Source: Gemmatirosa kalamazoonensis
GTDB lineage: Bacteria > Gemmatimonadota > Gemmatimonadetes > Gemmatimonadales > Gemmatimonadaceae
DNA: 64,000 bases
Direction: 5' to 3'
Assembly: GCF_000522985.1 (NCBI RefSeq)
Contig: NZ_CP007130.1
Span: 434,001-498,000 of the forward strand
Shown here: one piece after another, positions 34,167-43,622 of the stretch
Layout of the letters: every line of letters begins with the position of its first letter
How positions within the stretch are numbered: the first letter of the stretch is position 1
Notes under the pieces: generated by a model
The model's database searches: none
What the model saw: the letters and a program-made list of their open reading frames with translations, nothing else
What the model was told of the DNA's origin: nothing
Program-made: the position numbers and the translations under genes

Positions 34167-34895
34167 TCAGGTGAGGGTGAGCAGCTCGTCCCGATGCACC
34201 ATCCGCGGCTCCGCGGGCGCACGACGGGCGACGAGCGCGGGGATGCGGGCGCCGATCTCCTCCAGCCGCCACCGCGTCTCGGGATCGCTCGTGTCGCGGG
34301 CGACGGACGTGACGGCGTTCATCAGCCCGAACGCCGACCGGTCGTCCTCGTCGCGATGGGTGAAGCGCGCGAGGATCTGCAGGACGAGCTCCCGGGATGC
34401 GCCGTGACGCGAGAGCAAGGACAGCACGTTCACCACGTCGTCGGCGGCGATCTCCGTCGCGGTGCGCATCTCGCGCAGCCCCTGCTTGAACGCCTCGGGC
34501 GCCGCGGACGCACGCACCGCATCGCCGAGCGCGTCGAGCGCGAGCGTCACGTCGAAGCCGGGCACCGCCGGCACGGTCGTCGGTACGAGCGCCACACGCC
34601 GCGTCTGCAGCGCATGCGCGCGGATGGCGCCGTTCACGCACACCTGGCGGAAGATGTATGGGTGCACGAGCAGCTCGGGACCGAGCGTCCGGAGCGCCAC
34701 GCCGCCGTTCACGGTGTCGCCCGGTCGCACGTCGGCGGCCCGACGGAGCACGGCCCGCGCGAACAGATTGCGACCGTCCTCGTACACGTCGCGGACCGTC
34801 CCGCCGAGCGCGGTGATCTCCTCGTCGAACCGCGCGCGAACCTCGGCGATGGATGGCAGGTACGGAAACGTTCCAGTGCGCTCGTTCGCGTCCAT
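34167..34895 (-). CDS. Conserved-looking hypothetical protein (242 aa)
   Basis: The product is 242 residues, soluble and mixed alpha/beta. It has segments DTVNGGVALRTLGPELLVHP and IFRQVCVNGAIRAHALQTRR, which vaguely recall DUF932-type phage/plasmid proteins; I would not assign the family. GAGGGAAG stands just before the ATG, which supports this start. It lies 10 bp upstream of the TolB-amidohydrolase start and may be cotranscribed with it. Function unknown. Confidence 0.6.
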   Translation of the reverse strand: MDANERTGTFPYLPSIAEVRARFDEEITALGGTVRDVYEDGRNLFARAVLRRAADVRPGDTVNGGVALRTLGPELLVHPYIFRQVCVNGAIRAHALQTRRVALVPTTVPAVPGFDVTLALDALGDAVRASAAPEAFKQGLREMRTATEIAADDVVNVLSLLSRHGASRELVLQILARFTHRDEDDRSAFGLMNAVTSVARDTSDPETRWRLEEIGARIPALVARRAPAEPRMVHRDELLTLT

Positions 34896-34988
34896 GGCAG
34901 CTTCCCTCGTTGAAGAGGAAGAGAGTCGTGCCGGGGCCACGAGATCTAGGGGGCGCGCTGGCAGGCAGTAAGACCCGTGACACGAGAC

Positions 34989-35222
34989 GGTCGAACCGCA
35001 GAGGACGCAGAGGGCCGCAGAGGACGGCTCTCTTCGAATTGAACCACGAGGACTCGACGTTCTGTTCGGCCGGTTCGAGGTGCTCGGCGAGAACCATGGG
35101 GATCCAGCGGCGATGAAGAGGATCTCGAGATCTTGTTGATCGCACGTGGATCCCCAGAGTACTCGCCTGCCACCTCGCCCCATCGGTGTGCGCTGCGGCC
35201 CTCTGCGTCCGCTGCGGTCGAC
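34989..35222. repeat. Palindromic intergenic element, family A, copy 3
   Basis: The left arm is GAACCGCAGAGGACGCAGAG then GGCCGCAGAGGAC (three 10-bp units). The core carries TGGGGATCCAGCGGCGATGA, GAGGATCTCGAGATC and TGGATCCCCAGAGTACTCGC as in copies 1 and 2. The right arm is GCGGCCCTCTGCGTCCGCTG then CGG, mirroring the left arm. It separates two same-strand genes. Confidence 0.75.
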
Positions 35223-35228
35223 GACCGG

Positions 35229-37925
35229 TCAGCGCCGCGCCGGACCCCACAGCCGCAGCTGCTGGATCCCCCACACCGTCCCCGCCGGCGTCTCCGGCGC
35301 GTCGGCGCCGTCGCCGGTGAGCGTGATGCGAACGAAGCGCGCCCGCGTCGGCGCGAACGAGACGCTCGTGATCGCGCCCGTCCCCTCGCCGGCGACCGCC
35401 GTGCTCCACGTCGCGCCGTCGCTCGACAGCTCCACGCGGTAGGCGCGCGGGTACGTGAGCGGCGTCGGCGCGTCGCGGCCGGCGTTAGGCACCGCGACGC
35501 GCGCCGTGGGCGACTCGAACTGCAGCTCGGTGAGCAGCGCTGGCGCCGGCAGCTCCACCTGGAGCCACATCCCGGCGGCCTGCGCGGCGCCGCTCGTCCA
35601 CCCCGCGTAGTCGAACGCGCCGCGCGCGCGCTCCGCGTTGTGGCTCGCCGTCGCCTTCCACGTGGGCTGCGGGCGCAGCTCCACCGGCATGCTCGCGGCC
35701 AGCTCGGCGTACGTCCACGGCGTGCGCCGCGCGGCGGTCGCGGCGCGGACGCGGGCCACGTCGCGCGTCGTCACCGGCGTGGCGCGGTTGCCCAACGCGA
35801 GGCGCACGTACGACGCGACGGCGGCGATCCACGCGTCGTCGTGGTCGCCCATCGGCGCCATGAGCGCGCCCTGGTAGGTGCGCCCGTCGATCGGCCCGGT
35901 CAGGCCCCGCAGCAGCGTCTTCACGACGTAGTCGCGGTGGCCCTGCACGCGCGGGCTGCCGGCGAGCATCGGCGCGACGAGGCGGCCGTCGGCCGTGCGC
36001 ACGCCGCGCCCGCCCTCGCCGTGGCACTGCGAGCACAGCTCGGTGAACACCGTGTCGCCGCGCGCGACGAGCGCCGCCTCGGCCACGGTGAGCGCGGCGC
36101 CGTTGCCGTTCGTGACGCGCGCCGGCGGCGGGGCAAGAAGCTGCGCGCCGACGACCTGCACGCCGCGCGCGGGGTTCGCGGCCATCGTCGCGCGCGCGAC
36201 GTCGGCCGCGCCGCGCACCTTCAGCGTGGCGAGCGTCATCATCGCCTGCAGCGCGACGTCGACGCTCGGGTCGCGGGCGAGCGCGCGCCACCGCGCGGCG
36301 AACGTCGTGTCGCCGGCCTTGTACAGCGTCTCGCTCGCGCGGATCGCCTGCACGCGCATGCGGGGGCTCGGGTCCGCGAGCGCGGCGCGCACGAGCGGCG
36401 CGTCGAGCGCGCCGAGGCCCTCGAGCGTCCACAGCGCGTGGAAGCGCGCGACGAGCATCGTGTCGCGTCGCACGATGTCGCGCAGCGCCGGCGCGACGGA
36501 GCGGTCGCCCTTCAGCACGAGCAGCTGCTGCGCCATGTCGCGCCACCAGCCGTTCGGGTGGCGCAGGTGCGTCACGAGCTGCGCCGGCGTCTCGTCGAGC
36601 ATGCGCGGGCGCGTGGTGTCGCGCGGAAGCGCTTCGAACGACAGCCGCCAGATGCGCCCGCGGCCGATCGCGCGCTCCAGGCCGTACTGCTCGATCTTCG
36701 CGCGGATGTGGCTCCCGCGGGGCGTCCACTGCGACTCCTGGATGATGCCGCGGTACATGTCGACGACGTACACCGTGCCGTCGGGTGCCGTGGCCATGTC
36801 GGTGGGACGGAACAGCGGGTCGATCGACCGCACGAACTCCGCGCGCTCCGGCTGATACACGTTGTGGAGCTGCGTGAGCCCCTCGGTCACCACCGGGTGG
36901 ATGCGCCGCACGATGCGCGCGACCGGCTCGCCGTACAGGTAGTCGCCGAGCAGATCGTTAGGCATGCGGTGCCCGCGCACGACGTCGTTCCCGGCCGAGC
37001 CGGTGACCTCCTTCAACGTGCCGTCGGCGCGCGACGCGGTGGGGCCGGGCTGGAAGTCGCCGACGCCGGCGAGCCCGAACGGCTCCTTGAAGCCCGGGGC
37101 CAGCTCGTCGGGCACCTTGAACGCGCCGTAGACGATCGGGAACTGGAAGTACGACGGCACGCCGCTCGCCCCGCCCTGGAACCACACCTTGCCGTCGTCG
37201 TCCTGCGTCACGCCCCACTGCGCGCCGTTCGGCCCCGTCGGCTCGCGCAGCATGCCGTTAGGCGTGGGGCGGATGCGGAACGCGTTGTACGTGCTGTACA
37301 GCCAGTTGTCCATCGCCCAGGTGAGGAACGCCTGCTGGTGCTCGACGTTCCCGGAGCGGCCGTAGCGCGTGGTGAACAGCTCCTTCCGGTCCGCCTTGCC
37401 GTCGCCGTCGGTGTCCGTGTACTTCCACACCTCGTCGGCGTTCGACTCCATCGTGAGGACGGCGTTCTTCCCCCACGGCAGCACGAAGCGCGGGAACACG
37501 AGCCCGTCGACGAACACCGTGTGCTTCTCGTACACGCCGTCGTTGTCGGCGTCCTCGTGCACCGAGATGCGGCCGCCGGGCGCGAGCTCGCCGGTCGCGT
37601 CGGCGTCCTGCATGTAGGTGCGCAGCTCGAGCACGAACATCCGCCCGTTGCCGTCGAACGCGATCGCCGCCGGCTCGGCGATGTCGGGCTCCGTGAGCAC
37701 GGGATCGATGCGCCAGCCAGGCTGCAGCACGAACCGCTGCTGCTCCTCGCGCGGCGACACGGGGACGATGGCGGGCTCCTTCGTCGTCGTGTCGGTGATC
37801 GGCGCGATGGGGCGGCCGCCGTTCGGGCGCACGGGCGGCTCCTGCTGCGCCGATGCCGTGTGCAGGGCGATCGTGCCTAACAGGACGGCGATCGTAGTGG
37901 GCGAACGGGGTGCGAGCCTGGGCAT
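35229..37925 (-). CDS. PVC-type secreted dehydrogenase: propeller, HEAT repeats, cytochrome c, discoidin
   Basis: The 898-residue precursor has a signal peptide (IAVLLGTIALHTASA). The beta-propeller resembles sorbosone/glucose dehydrogenase (WRIDPVLTEPDIAEPAAIAFD, DADNDGVYEKHTVFVDGLVFP, DMYRGIIQES). HEAT-like repeats, a mono-haem cytochrome c domain (CSQCHGEGG) and a C-terminal F5/8-type carbohydrate-binding fold (YRVELSSDGATWS, ARFVRITLTG) follow. This is the large Planctomycetes-Verrucomicrobia-type membrane-bound dehydrogenase layout, believed to oxidise sugars or polyols and pass electrons to cytochromes. The exact substrate is unknown. Three octamer sites lie inside. Confidence 0.8.
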   Translation of the reverse strand: MPRLAPRSPTTIAVLLGTIALHTASAQQEPPVRPNGGRPIAPITDTTTKEPAIVPVSPREEQQRFVLQPGWRIDPVLTEPDIAEPAAIAFDGNGRMFVLELRTYMQDADATGELAPGGRISVHEDADNDGVYEKHTVFVDGLVFPRFVLPWGKNAVLTMESNADEVWKYTDTDGDGKADRKELFTTRYGRSGNVEHQQAFLTWAMDNWLYSTYNAFRIRPTPNGMLREPTGPNGAQWGVTQDDDGKVWFQGGASGVPSYFQFPIVYGAFKVPDELAPGFKEPFGLAGVGDFQPGPTASRADGTLKEVTGSAGNDVVRGHRMPNDLLGDYLYGEPVARIVRRIHPVVTEGLTQLHNVYQPERAEFVRSIDPLFRPTDMATAPDGTVYVVDMYRGIIQESQWTPRGSHIRAKIEQYGLERAIGRGRIWRLSFEALPRDTTRPRMLDETPAQLVTHLRHPNGWWRDMAQQLLVLKGDRSVAPALRDIVRRDTMLVARFHALWTLEGLGALDAPLVRAALADPSPRMRVQAIRASETLYKAGDTTFAARWRALARDPSVDVALQAMMTLATLKVRGAADVARATMAANPARGVQVVGAQLLAPPPARVTNGNGAALTVAEAALVARGDTVFTELCSQCHGEGGRGVRTADGRLVAPMLAGSPRVQGHRDYVVKTLLRGLTGPIDGRTYQGALMAPMGDHDDAWIAAVASYVRLALGNRATPVTTRDVARVRAATAARRTPWTYAELAASMPVELRPQPTWKATASHNAERARGAFDYAGWTSGAAQAAGMWLQVELPAPALLTELQFESPTARVAVPNAGRDAPTPLTYPRAYRVELSSDGATWSTAVAGEGTGAITSVSFAPTRARFVRITLTGDGADAPETPAGTVWGIQQLRLWGPARR

Positions 37926-37944
37926 GGGTTGGACGTGAGGATGG

Positions 37945-38090
37945 GCGGGCGAGGTGAGAACTCACTGGGGATCCGAGAGCGATCGGCAGGATCTCGGGAT
38001 AGGGGGGAGGCCCTCGCACCGAGGTGCGTTTCCCTATCCGAAGATCCCGAAGATCGCACTTGGATCCCCATGCGGTGTGCTCTCGCCTCG
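37945..38090. repeat. Palindromic intergenic element, family A-related, copy 4
   Basis: This shorter palindrome keeps the family-A landmarks TGGGGATCC, GCGATC, AGGATCTCGGGAT and the mirrored GATCGCACTTGGATCCCCA, but has its own inner arms (GGGATAGGGGGGAGG against TTTCCCTATCC). It lies between the PVC dehydrogenase and the Ser/Thr kinase gene ends. Confidence 0.6.
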
Positions 38091-38100
38091 TGCCTTGCAC

Positions 38101-40890
38101 TCATCGCGCGCCGCGGCTCACGAGCGCCTCGAACCGCGGGTGCCCACGGAGCGAGGCGTAGAATCCGTCCACACGGAGGCGATTCACCGAGAGGTTTGAC
38201 GGGGGACCGACGGCGCGCTCGAGCTGCGACACGGCGGCGTCGCGGTCGCCGAGGAACAGGTAGGCCTCGGCCAGGCTCATCGCGACGACCATCTCGTCGA
38301 ACAGGTGACGCGGTCGGCGCTGCACCTCGCGCAAGGCCGCGACGTAGCGCAGCGCTTCGTCGCGATGTCCCTGGCACGCCGCTGTCGAGGCGAGTGCCCT
38401 GACGACGTTCAGGTCGGCCGTGCCCGTCACGACGGGCGCCGTATCCGGCACGGGGCGGCCCCGTCCGATGATGGCGCGATTCGAGTCGCAGTACGCCACC
38501 GCGCGTGCGCGCGCTCCCTTGCGGTGCCAGAACTGCGCCTTGACGTAGTAGTACCCGCTGCTGTCGTCCGACGTCGGCACCGGGAAGTCGGCGAGCGTGA
38601 GCGCCTCGAGGCGGCCCTCGTACGGCTCGCCGAGGACCGCCGTGGCGTCGGCCCACCAGTCGGTGACCAGCGCGCGCGTCACCGCGACCGCGCCGAGTCG
38701 CCGGACCGCGCTGTCGAGCACCGCGCGCGCGGCGACGACGCCGGCGCCGGCGTCGATGAGGGCGACCGCCTTGTCGCTGTAGCCCGTGAAGTCGTCGGGC
38801 GCCAGCGCGATCGAATGGTCCGCGTAGCGGAGTGCTTCCGGGTAACGCCCCGCGGCCCGGAAGAAGCGCGACGCCTGGCCCGAAGGCCTTCGCGGGTCGA
38901 GCTCCGCTGCGCGCGCCATCATCGCGAGCCCCTCGTTCAGCGTCGGGCGCTGCCAGAACAGATGGGCGCCCAGCGTGACGAGCACGACCACGTCGTTAGG
39001 CCGTGCCCGATACGCGGCGCGCATCGCCTCGACCGCGCGCACGGGATCGCCGTCCATCGCGATCGCGAACGCAGCCACGGCCATGTGCGTCTCGGCCGCA
39101 TTCGGGGCGAGCCGCTGCGCGCTGTCGAGCGCTTGCCGGGCCAGCGCCACGTTGGCGCCCATCGCGAAGCTCGGACTTTCCAGTAGCGCCGCCCGCGCGG
39201 CCGCGAGCTTCGCCCAGGCGAGTCCGAACCCCGGGTCGAGCGCCACCGACCGCGCGTACGCCTCTATGACCTCCTCGAACCGCGCCGCGCTCAAGTAGGC
39301 CGTGCTCTGCTCGATCACGAGGCCGCGCAGATACTGGTCGTACGCCGCCGCGTTCCGGGTCGGGACGGTTGCGACCTCGAGACGCTGGCGCTCGTCGAGC
39401 GCGACGTCGAGCGCGCGCGCCACGTGGTCCGCGATGTCGGCCTGCACCTGGAACACGTCGGTCGGCTCGGCGGTGTACGGCGCCGTCCAGCGCGTGATCC
39501 CGTCGTCGACGTGAACCAGCGCCGGCCGCACCTGCACGCGCCGCACGCCGTCCGCCCCGCGCTCCCACTGCACCACGCCGTGGAGCACGTACGCGACACC
39601 GAGCTCCCGCCCGATGTTGCGCAGCGGCTTCGTCGTGCCGCGATACTGCACCGTGCTGTGCCCGTCGATCACCCCGAGCGATGGCAGTGTGGCGAGCTGT
39701 CCGCGGATCGCGTCCGCGAGCCCCTGCGCGAAGTAGTCGTCCGCGTCGGGCCCCAGGTTGTCGAACGGCAGCACGGCGACGCGGGTGCCTAACGGATGGC
39801 TCGCCCGCGGCCCGTTTGTTCGCAGCCGACTCCTGACGGCCACTCCGGCGCCTGCGGCAACGAGTAGGACGAGCCCGCACGCGATCATCACCCGCCGACG
39901 CCGCGCGGACGGAGCACGCCCCGACAATGCAGCGGCGCGACGCGGCGCCACCGCCGGGAGCAGCTCGTCGAGCTCGCGGACGACCGCGTTCGCGCTCTGC
40001 GGCCGAGCGTCGGCGTGCTTCGCGAGCAGCCGCGCGATCAGCGCCGCGAGCGCGGGCGGCACCTCCGGCCGCCGATCGGCAAGCGGCCCGGGGGCTTCGG
40101 TAATGTGCGCCGCGACAAGCTGCTGCGGGGTCTTCGCGGCGAACGGGTGTGCGCCCGCCAGTGCTTCGTACGCCAGCACGCCTAACGCGTAGAGGTCGAC
40201 GCGGTGATCGGCTGCAGGGTCGCCGAGGGCCTGCTCGGGCGCCATGTACGCTGGCGTGCCCACCGCGACGCCGGCCGCGGTGGCAGTGGTGAGAGCCGCG
40301 GCGTCCGCCACGCCACCCGCGTGCGTCGCGGCGGCGAGGGCCTTGGCGATGCCGAAGTCCGCGACCACCGCGTGCCCGCCGGAGAGCAGGACGTTCTCCG
40401 GCTTCAGATCGCGGTGCACCACCCCGGCGTCGTGCGCGTAGGCCAGCGCGTCGGCCAGCTCGCGCATAAGGCGAACGACCCCGGCCACCGGGAGGGCGCC
40501 TTCGCGTGTGAGCCGCTGCCGCAGGCTCTCGCCCTCGACGTACGGCATCGTGTAGAACGGCAGCCCGTCGATCTCGCCCGCCACGTGCACGGGTACCACG
40601 TGCGGGTGCTGGAGACCGGCCGCGAGCCGAACCTCTCGCTCGAAGCGCCAGGCCGAGAGACCGGCGGCGAGGTCCGGCCGCAGCACCTTGACCACCACGC
40701 GCCGGCCGAGCCGCGCGTCGCGCGCGACGAACACGCGCGACATCCCGCCTCCACCGAGCTCGCGCTCGATGGTGTAGGCGTCGCCCAGCGCTCGCGCCAG
40801 GCGCGGAGTCAGGACGTCTCCGTCGGCTCCAGTCGAGTCAACCGCGCGTCCGCGCTCCGGTGTCGCTCTGGTGTCCCCGGCGTCGCTCAC
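38101..40890 (-). CDS. Ser/Thr protein kinase with TolB/FlgO-like domain and TPRs
   Basis: The product is 929 residues. The active kinase domain is at about 40-310: GGGGMSRVF loop, K68 in VVVKVLRP, HRDLKPENVLL with D161, DFG at 178-180, and GTPAYMAPEQ. A membrane helix (MIACGLVLLVAAGAGVAV, about 335-352) follows. The extracytoplasmic part starts with VAVLPFDNLGPDADDYFAQG, like TolB/FlgO N-terminal domains found on many such kinases, and continues with TPR helices. It starts at GTG, 9 bp after the stop of a propeller cytochrome. Likely a transmembrane signal receptor kinase. Confidence 0.85.
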   Translation of the reverse strand: MSDAGDTRATPERGRAVDSTGADGDVLTPRLARALGDAYTIERELGGGGMSRVFVARDARLGRRVVVKVLRPDLAAGLSAWRFEREVRLAAGLQHPHVVPVHVAGEIDGLPFYTMPYVEGESLRQRLTREGALPVAGVVRLMRELADALAYAHDAGVVHRDLKPENVLLSGGHAVVADFGIAKALAAATHAGGVADAAALTTATAAGVAVGTPAYMAPEQALGDPAADHRVDLYALGVLAYEALAGAHPFAAKTPQQLVAAHITEAPGPLADRRPEVPPALAALIARLLAKHADARPQSANAVVRELDELLPAVAPRRAAALSGRAPSARRRRVMIACGLVLLVAAGAGVAVRSRLRTNGPRASHPLGTRVAVLPFDNLGPDADDYFAQGLADAIRGQLATLPSLGVIDGHSTVQYRGTTKPLRNIGRELGVAYVLHGVVQWERGADGVRRVQVRPALVHVDDGITRWTAPYTAEPTDVFQVQADIADHVARALDVALDERQRLEVATVPTRNAAAYDQYLRGLVIEQSTAYLSAARFEEVIEAYARSVALDPGFGLAWAKLAAARAALLESPSFAMGANVALARQALDSAQRLAPNAAETHMAVAAFAIAMDGDPVRAVEAMRAAYRARPNDVVVLVTLGAHLFWQRPTLNEGLAMMARAAELDPRRPSGQASRFFRAAGRYPEALRYADHSIALAPDDFTGYSDKAVALIDAGAGVVAARAVLDSAVRRLGAVAVTRALVTDWWADATAVLGEPYEGRLEALTLADFPVPTSDDSSGYYYVKAQFWHRKGARARAVAYCDSNRAIIGRGRPVPDTAPVVTGTADLNVVRALASTAACQGHRDEALRYVAALREVQRRPRHLFDEMVVAMSLAEAYLFLGDRDAAVSQLERAVGPPSNLSVNRLRVDGFYASLRGHPRFEALVSRGAR

Positions 40891-40899
40891 GAGGCCTCC

Positions 40900-43622
40900 T
40901 CAACGGGACGCCGTGCCTAACGATCGTATGTAGCGCACGAGCGACGCCACCTCCACGTCGCTCAGCACCCCCCGGAACGACGGCATCCCCGGCTCGAAGC
41001 CGCGCACGATGTCCGCCGTCGGGTCCAGGATCGACCGGCGGAGGTACGCGTCGTCCGCGCGCGCGCGCTCGTGCCGCTCGCGAGCGGCACCGTGGCGCCG
41101 TACAGCCCCTTGAACGTCGGCCCCGTCTTGCCCGCGGTCGTGCCGTCCACCGAGTGGCAACCGACGCACCCTTTCTCGCGGTAGAGCCGGGCCCCGAGCG
41201 CCGCCGTGGCCGATCCGTTAGGCACCGCCCCCACCGTCGGCGCCGCGTCCGCGCGCCGCGCGAGCGCGCGCCAGTCGACGCCGCGGAACCCCGCGCCGTT
41301 CAGGTCGAGCGTGTCCGTCGCGTTCACCGTGAGCCACAGCGTGTCGCGGAGCCGCGTGCCGTCGCGCGCACGGAGGTCGTAGCCGAGCTGCATCTGCATC
41401 GCCGGGCGCATGCGCGGCACGACGAGCAGCAGCGCGCGCCCGTCGCCCGACACGCGCGCGGCGACGGGGAGCGTCTCCTCGCCCGCGGTGCCATCGAGCT
41501 TGTAGTGCCCCGAGCCGTAGTCGGAGCTGCGCACGTAGTTCCACCGCCTCAGCGTGTAGCGCGCCGCGTCGCCGGCCACCGAGGCGTCGAGCGGCGTCGC
41601 GAAGCGCACGACGATCCCCTGCGCGCCGGCGCGGACCGCCGTCGGCAGCCGGCTCGGCCGCCCGGTGTAGCGGAGCCGCACGAGGCTCGACACCTCCGTC
41701 GCCTTCGAGCCCCACACGCTGAAGCCGGCGAGGTAGAGCTGTCCGTCGGGGCCCGTGCGGCCTTTCAGCGTCGGCGCGCGGTAGTCGCCGGGGAGCGCGA
41801 CGAGCGCGCCCTGCACCACGGAGCGCGTCGTGTCGACGTAGACGCGGAACGGGCCCGGGCGGCCGTACGAGAGATGGACGAGCGCGTCGCCGCCGAATCC
41901 CATCCGGTCGCCGCGCACGAACACCTCGCCGGCGCCCGACTGGTCGACCTCGTGCGGGATCCACAGCACCGGCGTCTCCGGCGGCGGCGGGTCGGCGCGG
42001 TGCGCGGTCGCGGGCACGCCGTAGTAGCCGCCGTCGCGCAGCAGGAACACCGGCGTCGACGGCACGAAGTTGCCCTGCTGGTCCGACGCCGCGATCGCGC
42101 CGGTGCGCGGATCGACGCCGATGATCGGCTCGCGCAGCCCCGTGGCGAACGCGCGGATGCTGCGGCCGTCGGCCGAGACCTCCTGCACCGTGCCCGCCTG
42201 CCCCGAGCCGGCGCGGAAGCCGGGCATGATCGCCGCCGACGTCTTCGGGCCGAGGTCGAGCGCGCCGCCGATCGCGAGGTAGAAGCCGCCGCCCGGCTTC
42301 GCGCCCATGCCTAACGGGAACTCGCGCGACTCGCCCGACTGCGCGGTGAGGTTGGTGAAGTTCTCGTAGAAATCGGCCTCGCCGTCGCCGTTCAGGTCGC
42401 GCAGCCGTACGAGCCCCTGCCGATCGTGCACGTAGATCGTGTCCCGCACGACGGCGATGCTGAGCGGCTCGTACAGCCCAGACGCGAAGCGGCGCCACGA
42501 CAGCCGCGCGAGCCCGCGGTCGATCCCCGACACGATCCACACGTCGCCCTCGAACGTGACGACCGCGGCGCGACCGTCGGCGAAGAAGTCGAGGTCCGCG
42601 ACGCGCACGTTGCGCCGCCACGCGTTCGGCAGCGGGAGCGTGAGCCGGTCGAGGACGTAATCCGCGCTGTCGGGCGCGGCGACGCCGTGGGTGGTCGCGA
42701 CGGCCGGCCAGTGCGCCGGTCCGCCGCGCTCGTGCTCGGCCATCCGCACCGGCGCGGCGAGCAGCGACGCGAGCGCGCCGCGCGCCGCCGCGGCGCCTCG
42801 CCACGCCGTGACACGGAACGTGCCCCCCGCGCCGGCGGGGATGCGCAGCACGACGTGGCGCCCGTGCTCGACGGCGAGCGCCGCGCCGTCAGGCGCGCCG
42901 GTGACGCTCACCGCGGTGACCGTGTCGCGCGCCGGGCCCTGGAACACGAGCGCCGTGTCGCCGAGCACCGCGGCGTCCGTGCCGCCCACCACGTCGGCGA
43001 CGACGAGCGTGAGCGGCTGCCGCGCGGCGCCGGTGCGCACGGTGCGCGTGAGCGCGACCTGTCCGCCCACCGCCGCGCTGCCGAGCTGCTCGCGCACCTC
43101 GGTGCCGGCGACGGTGTACGAGAGCACGGCCTCGCGTCCCGCGACGTAGACGCCGTTCCATCGTCCGCGCTCGGGCGCGATCGGCCCACGGCCGACGGCG
43201 TCGGGGTTCGGGCCGGGGGGCCGCGGATCGGCGAAGTCGGCGCCGGGGTTCCAGCCCGGGTACACGCCCGTCGCGACGATCGGCGTGCCCAACACGCGCG
43301 GGATCGCGTTGTTCTTGTTCCCCGGCTGCTGATACGACACCTGCGCCATCGTCGTCATCGACACGAAGCCGCCGTGCCACGCCGCCGCGACGCGCAGCAG
43401 GTCGGTGTCGAAGCACGCGTACGCGTCGTTGCCCAGCATCACGATCACGCAGCGCACGCCGAGGTTCCGCGTCGGGAACGCGGGGCCGAGCTTCCCCGCG
43501 TCGACCGTGGAGACGATGAACGGGAAGCCGGGCTCCACGAACGGCGCGAACGGATCGTCGCTGCGCGCGAACGCCGCCGTGCCTAACAGCGCGGCGGCGC
43601 CCCACCGCCACGCGCGCGTCAC
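40900..43622 (-). CDS. Secreted propeller cytochrome c, broken by a frameshift near 41056-41068
   Basis: The intact reading would be 906 residues. A signal-like N-terminus (WRWGAAALLGTAAFA) is followed by a large beta-domain and a sorbosone-dehydrogenase-like propeller (RRFASGLYEPLSIAVVRDTIYV, TTGLREPIIGVDPR). A C-terminal cytochrome c (KGCVGCHSVDG) ends DDAYLRRSILDPTADIVRGF and EVASLVRYIRSL. The frame breaks between PLASGTSARA and DDAYLRR in a 13-base CG tract; removing one CG restores it. It starts with GTG overlapping the stop of the upstream histidine kinase (GTGA) and ends 9 bp before the Ser/Thr kinase start. Confidence 0.7.

Noticed and set aside
30533-34174. A 1213-codon open frame on the plus strand
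   Set aside because: It lies antisense to the TolB-amidohydrolase and reads as Arg/Gly/Val-rich sequence typical of shadow frames in GC-rich genes; the minus-strand protein has clear domains.
20797-35173. Small ORFs inside the family-A palindromes encode a similar peptide (beginning MAGEYSGDPRAI) in three copies
   Set aside because: The peptides are similar because the DNA repeat is conserved; there is no ribosome site, the frames end in different flanks, and the palindrome itself explains the conservation.
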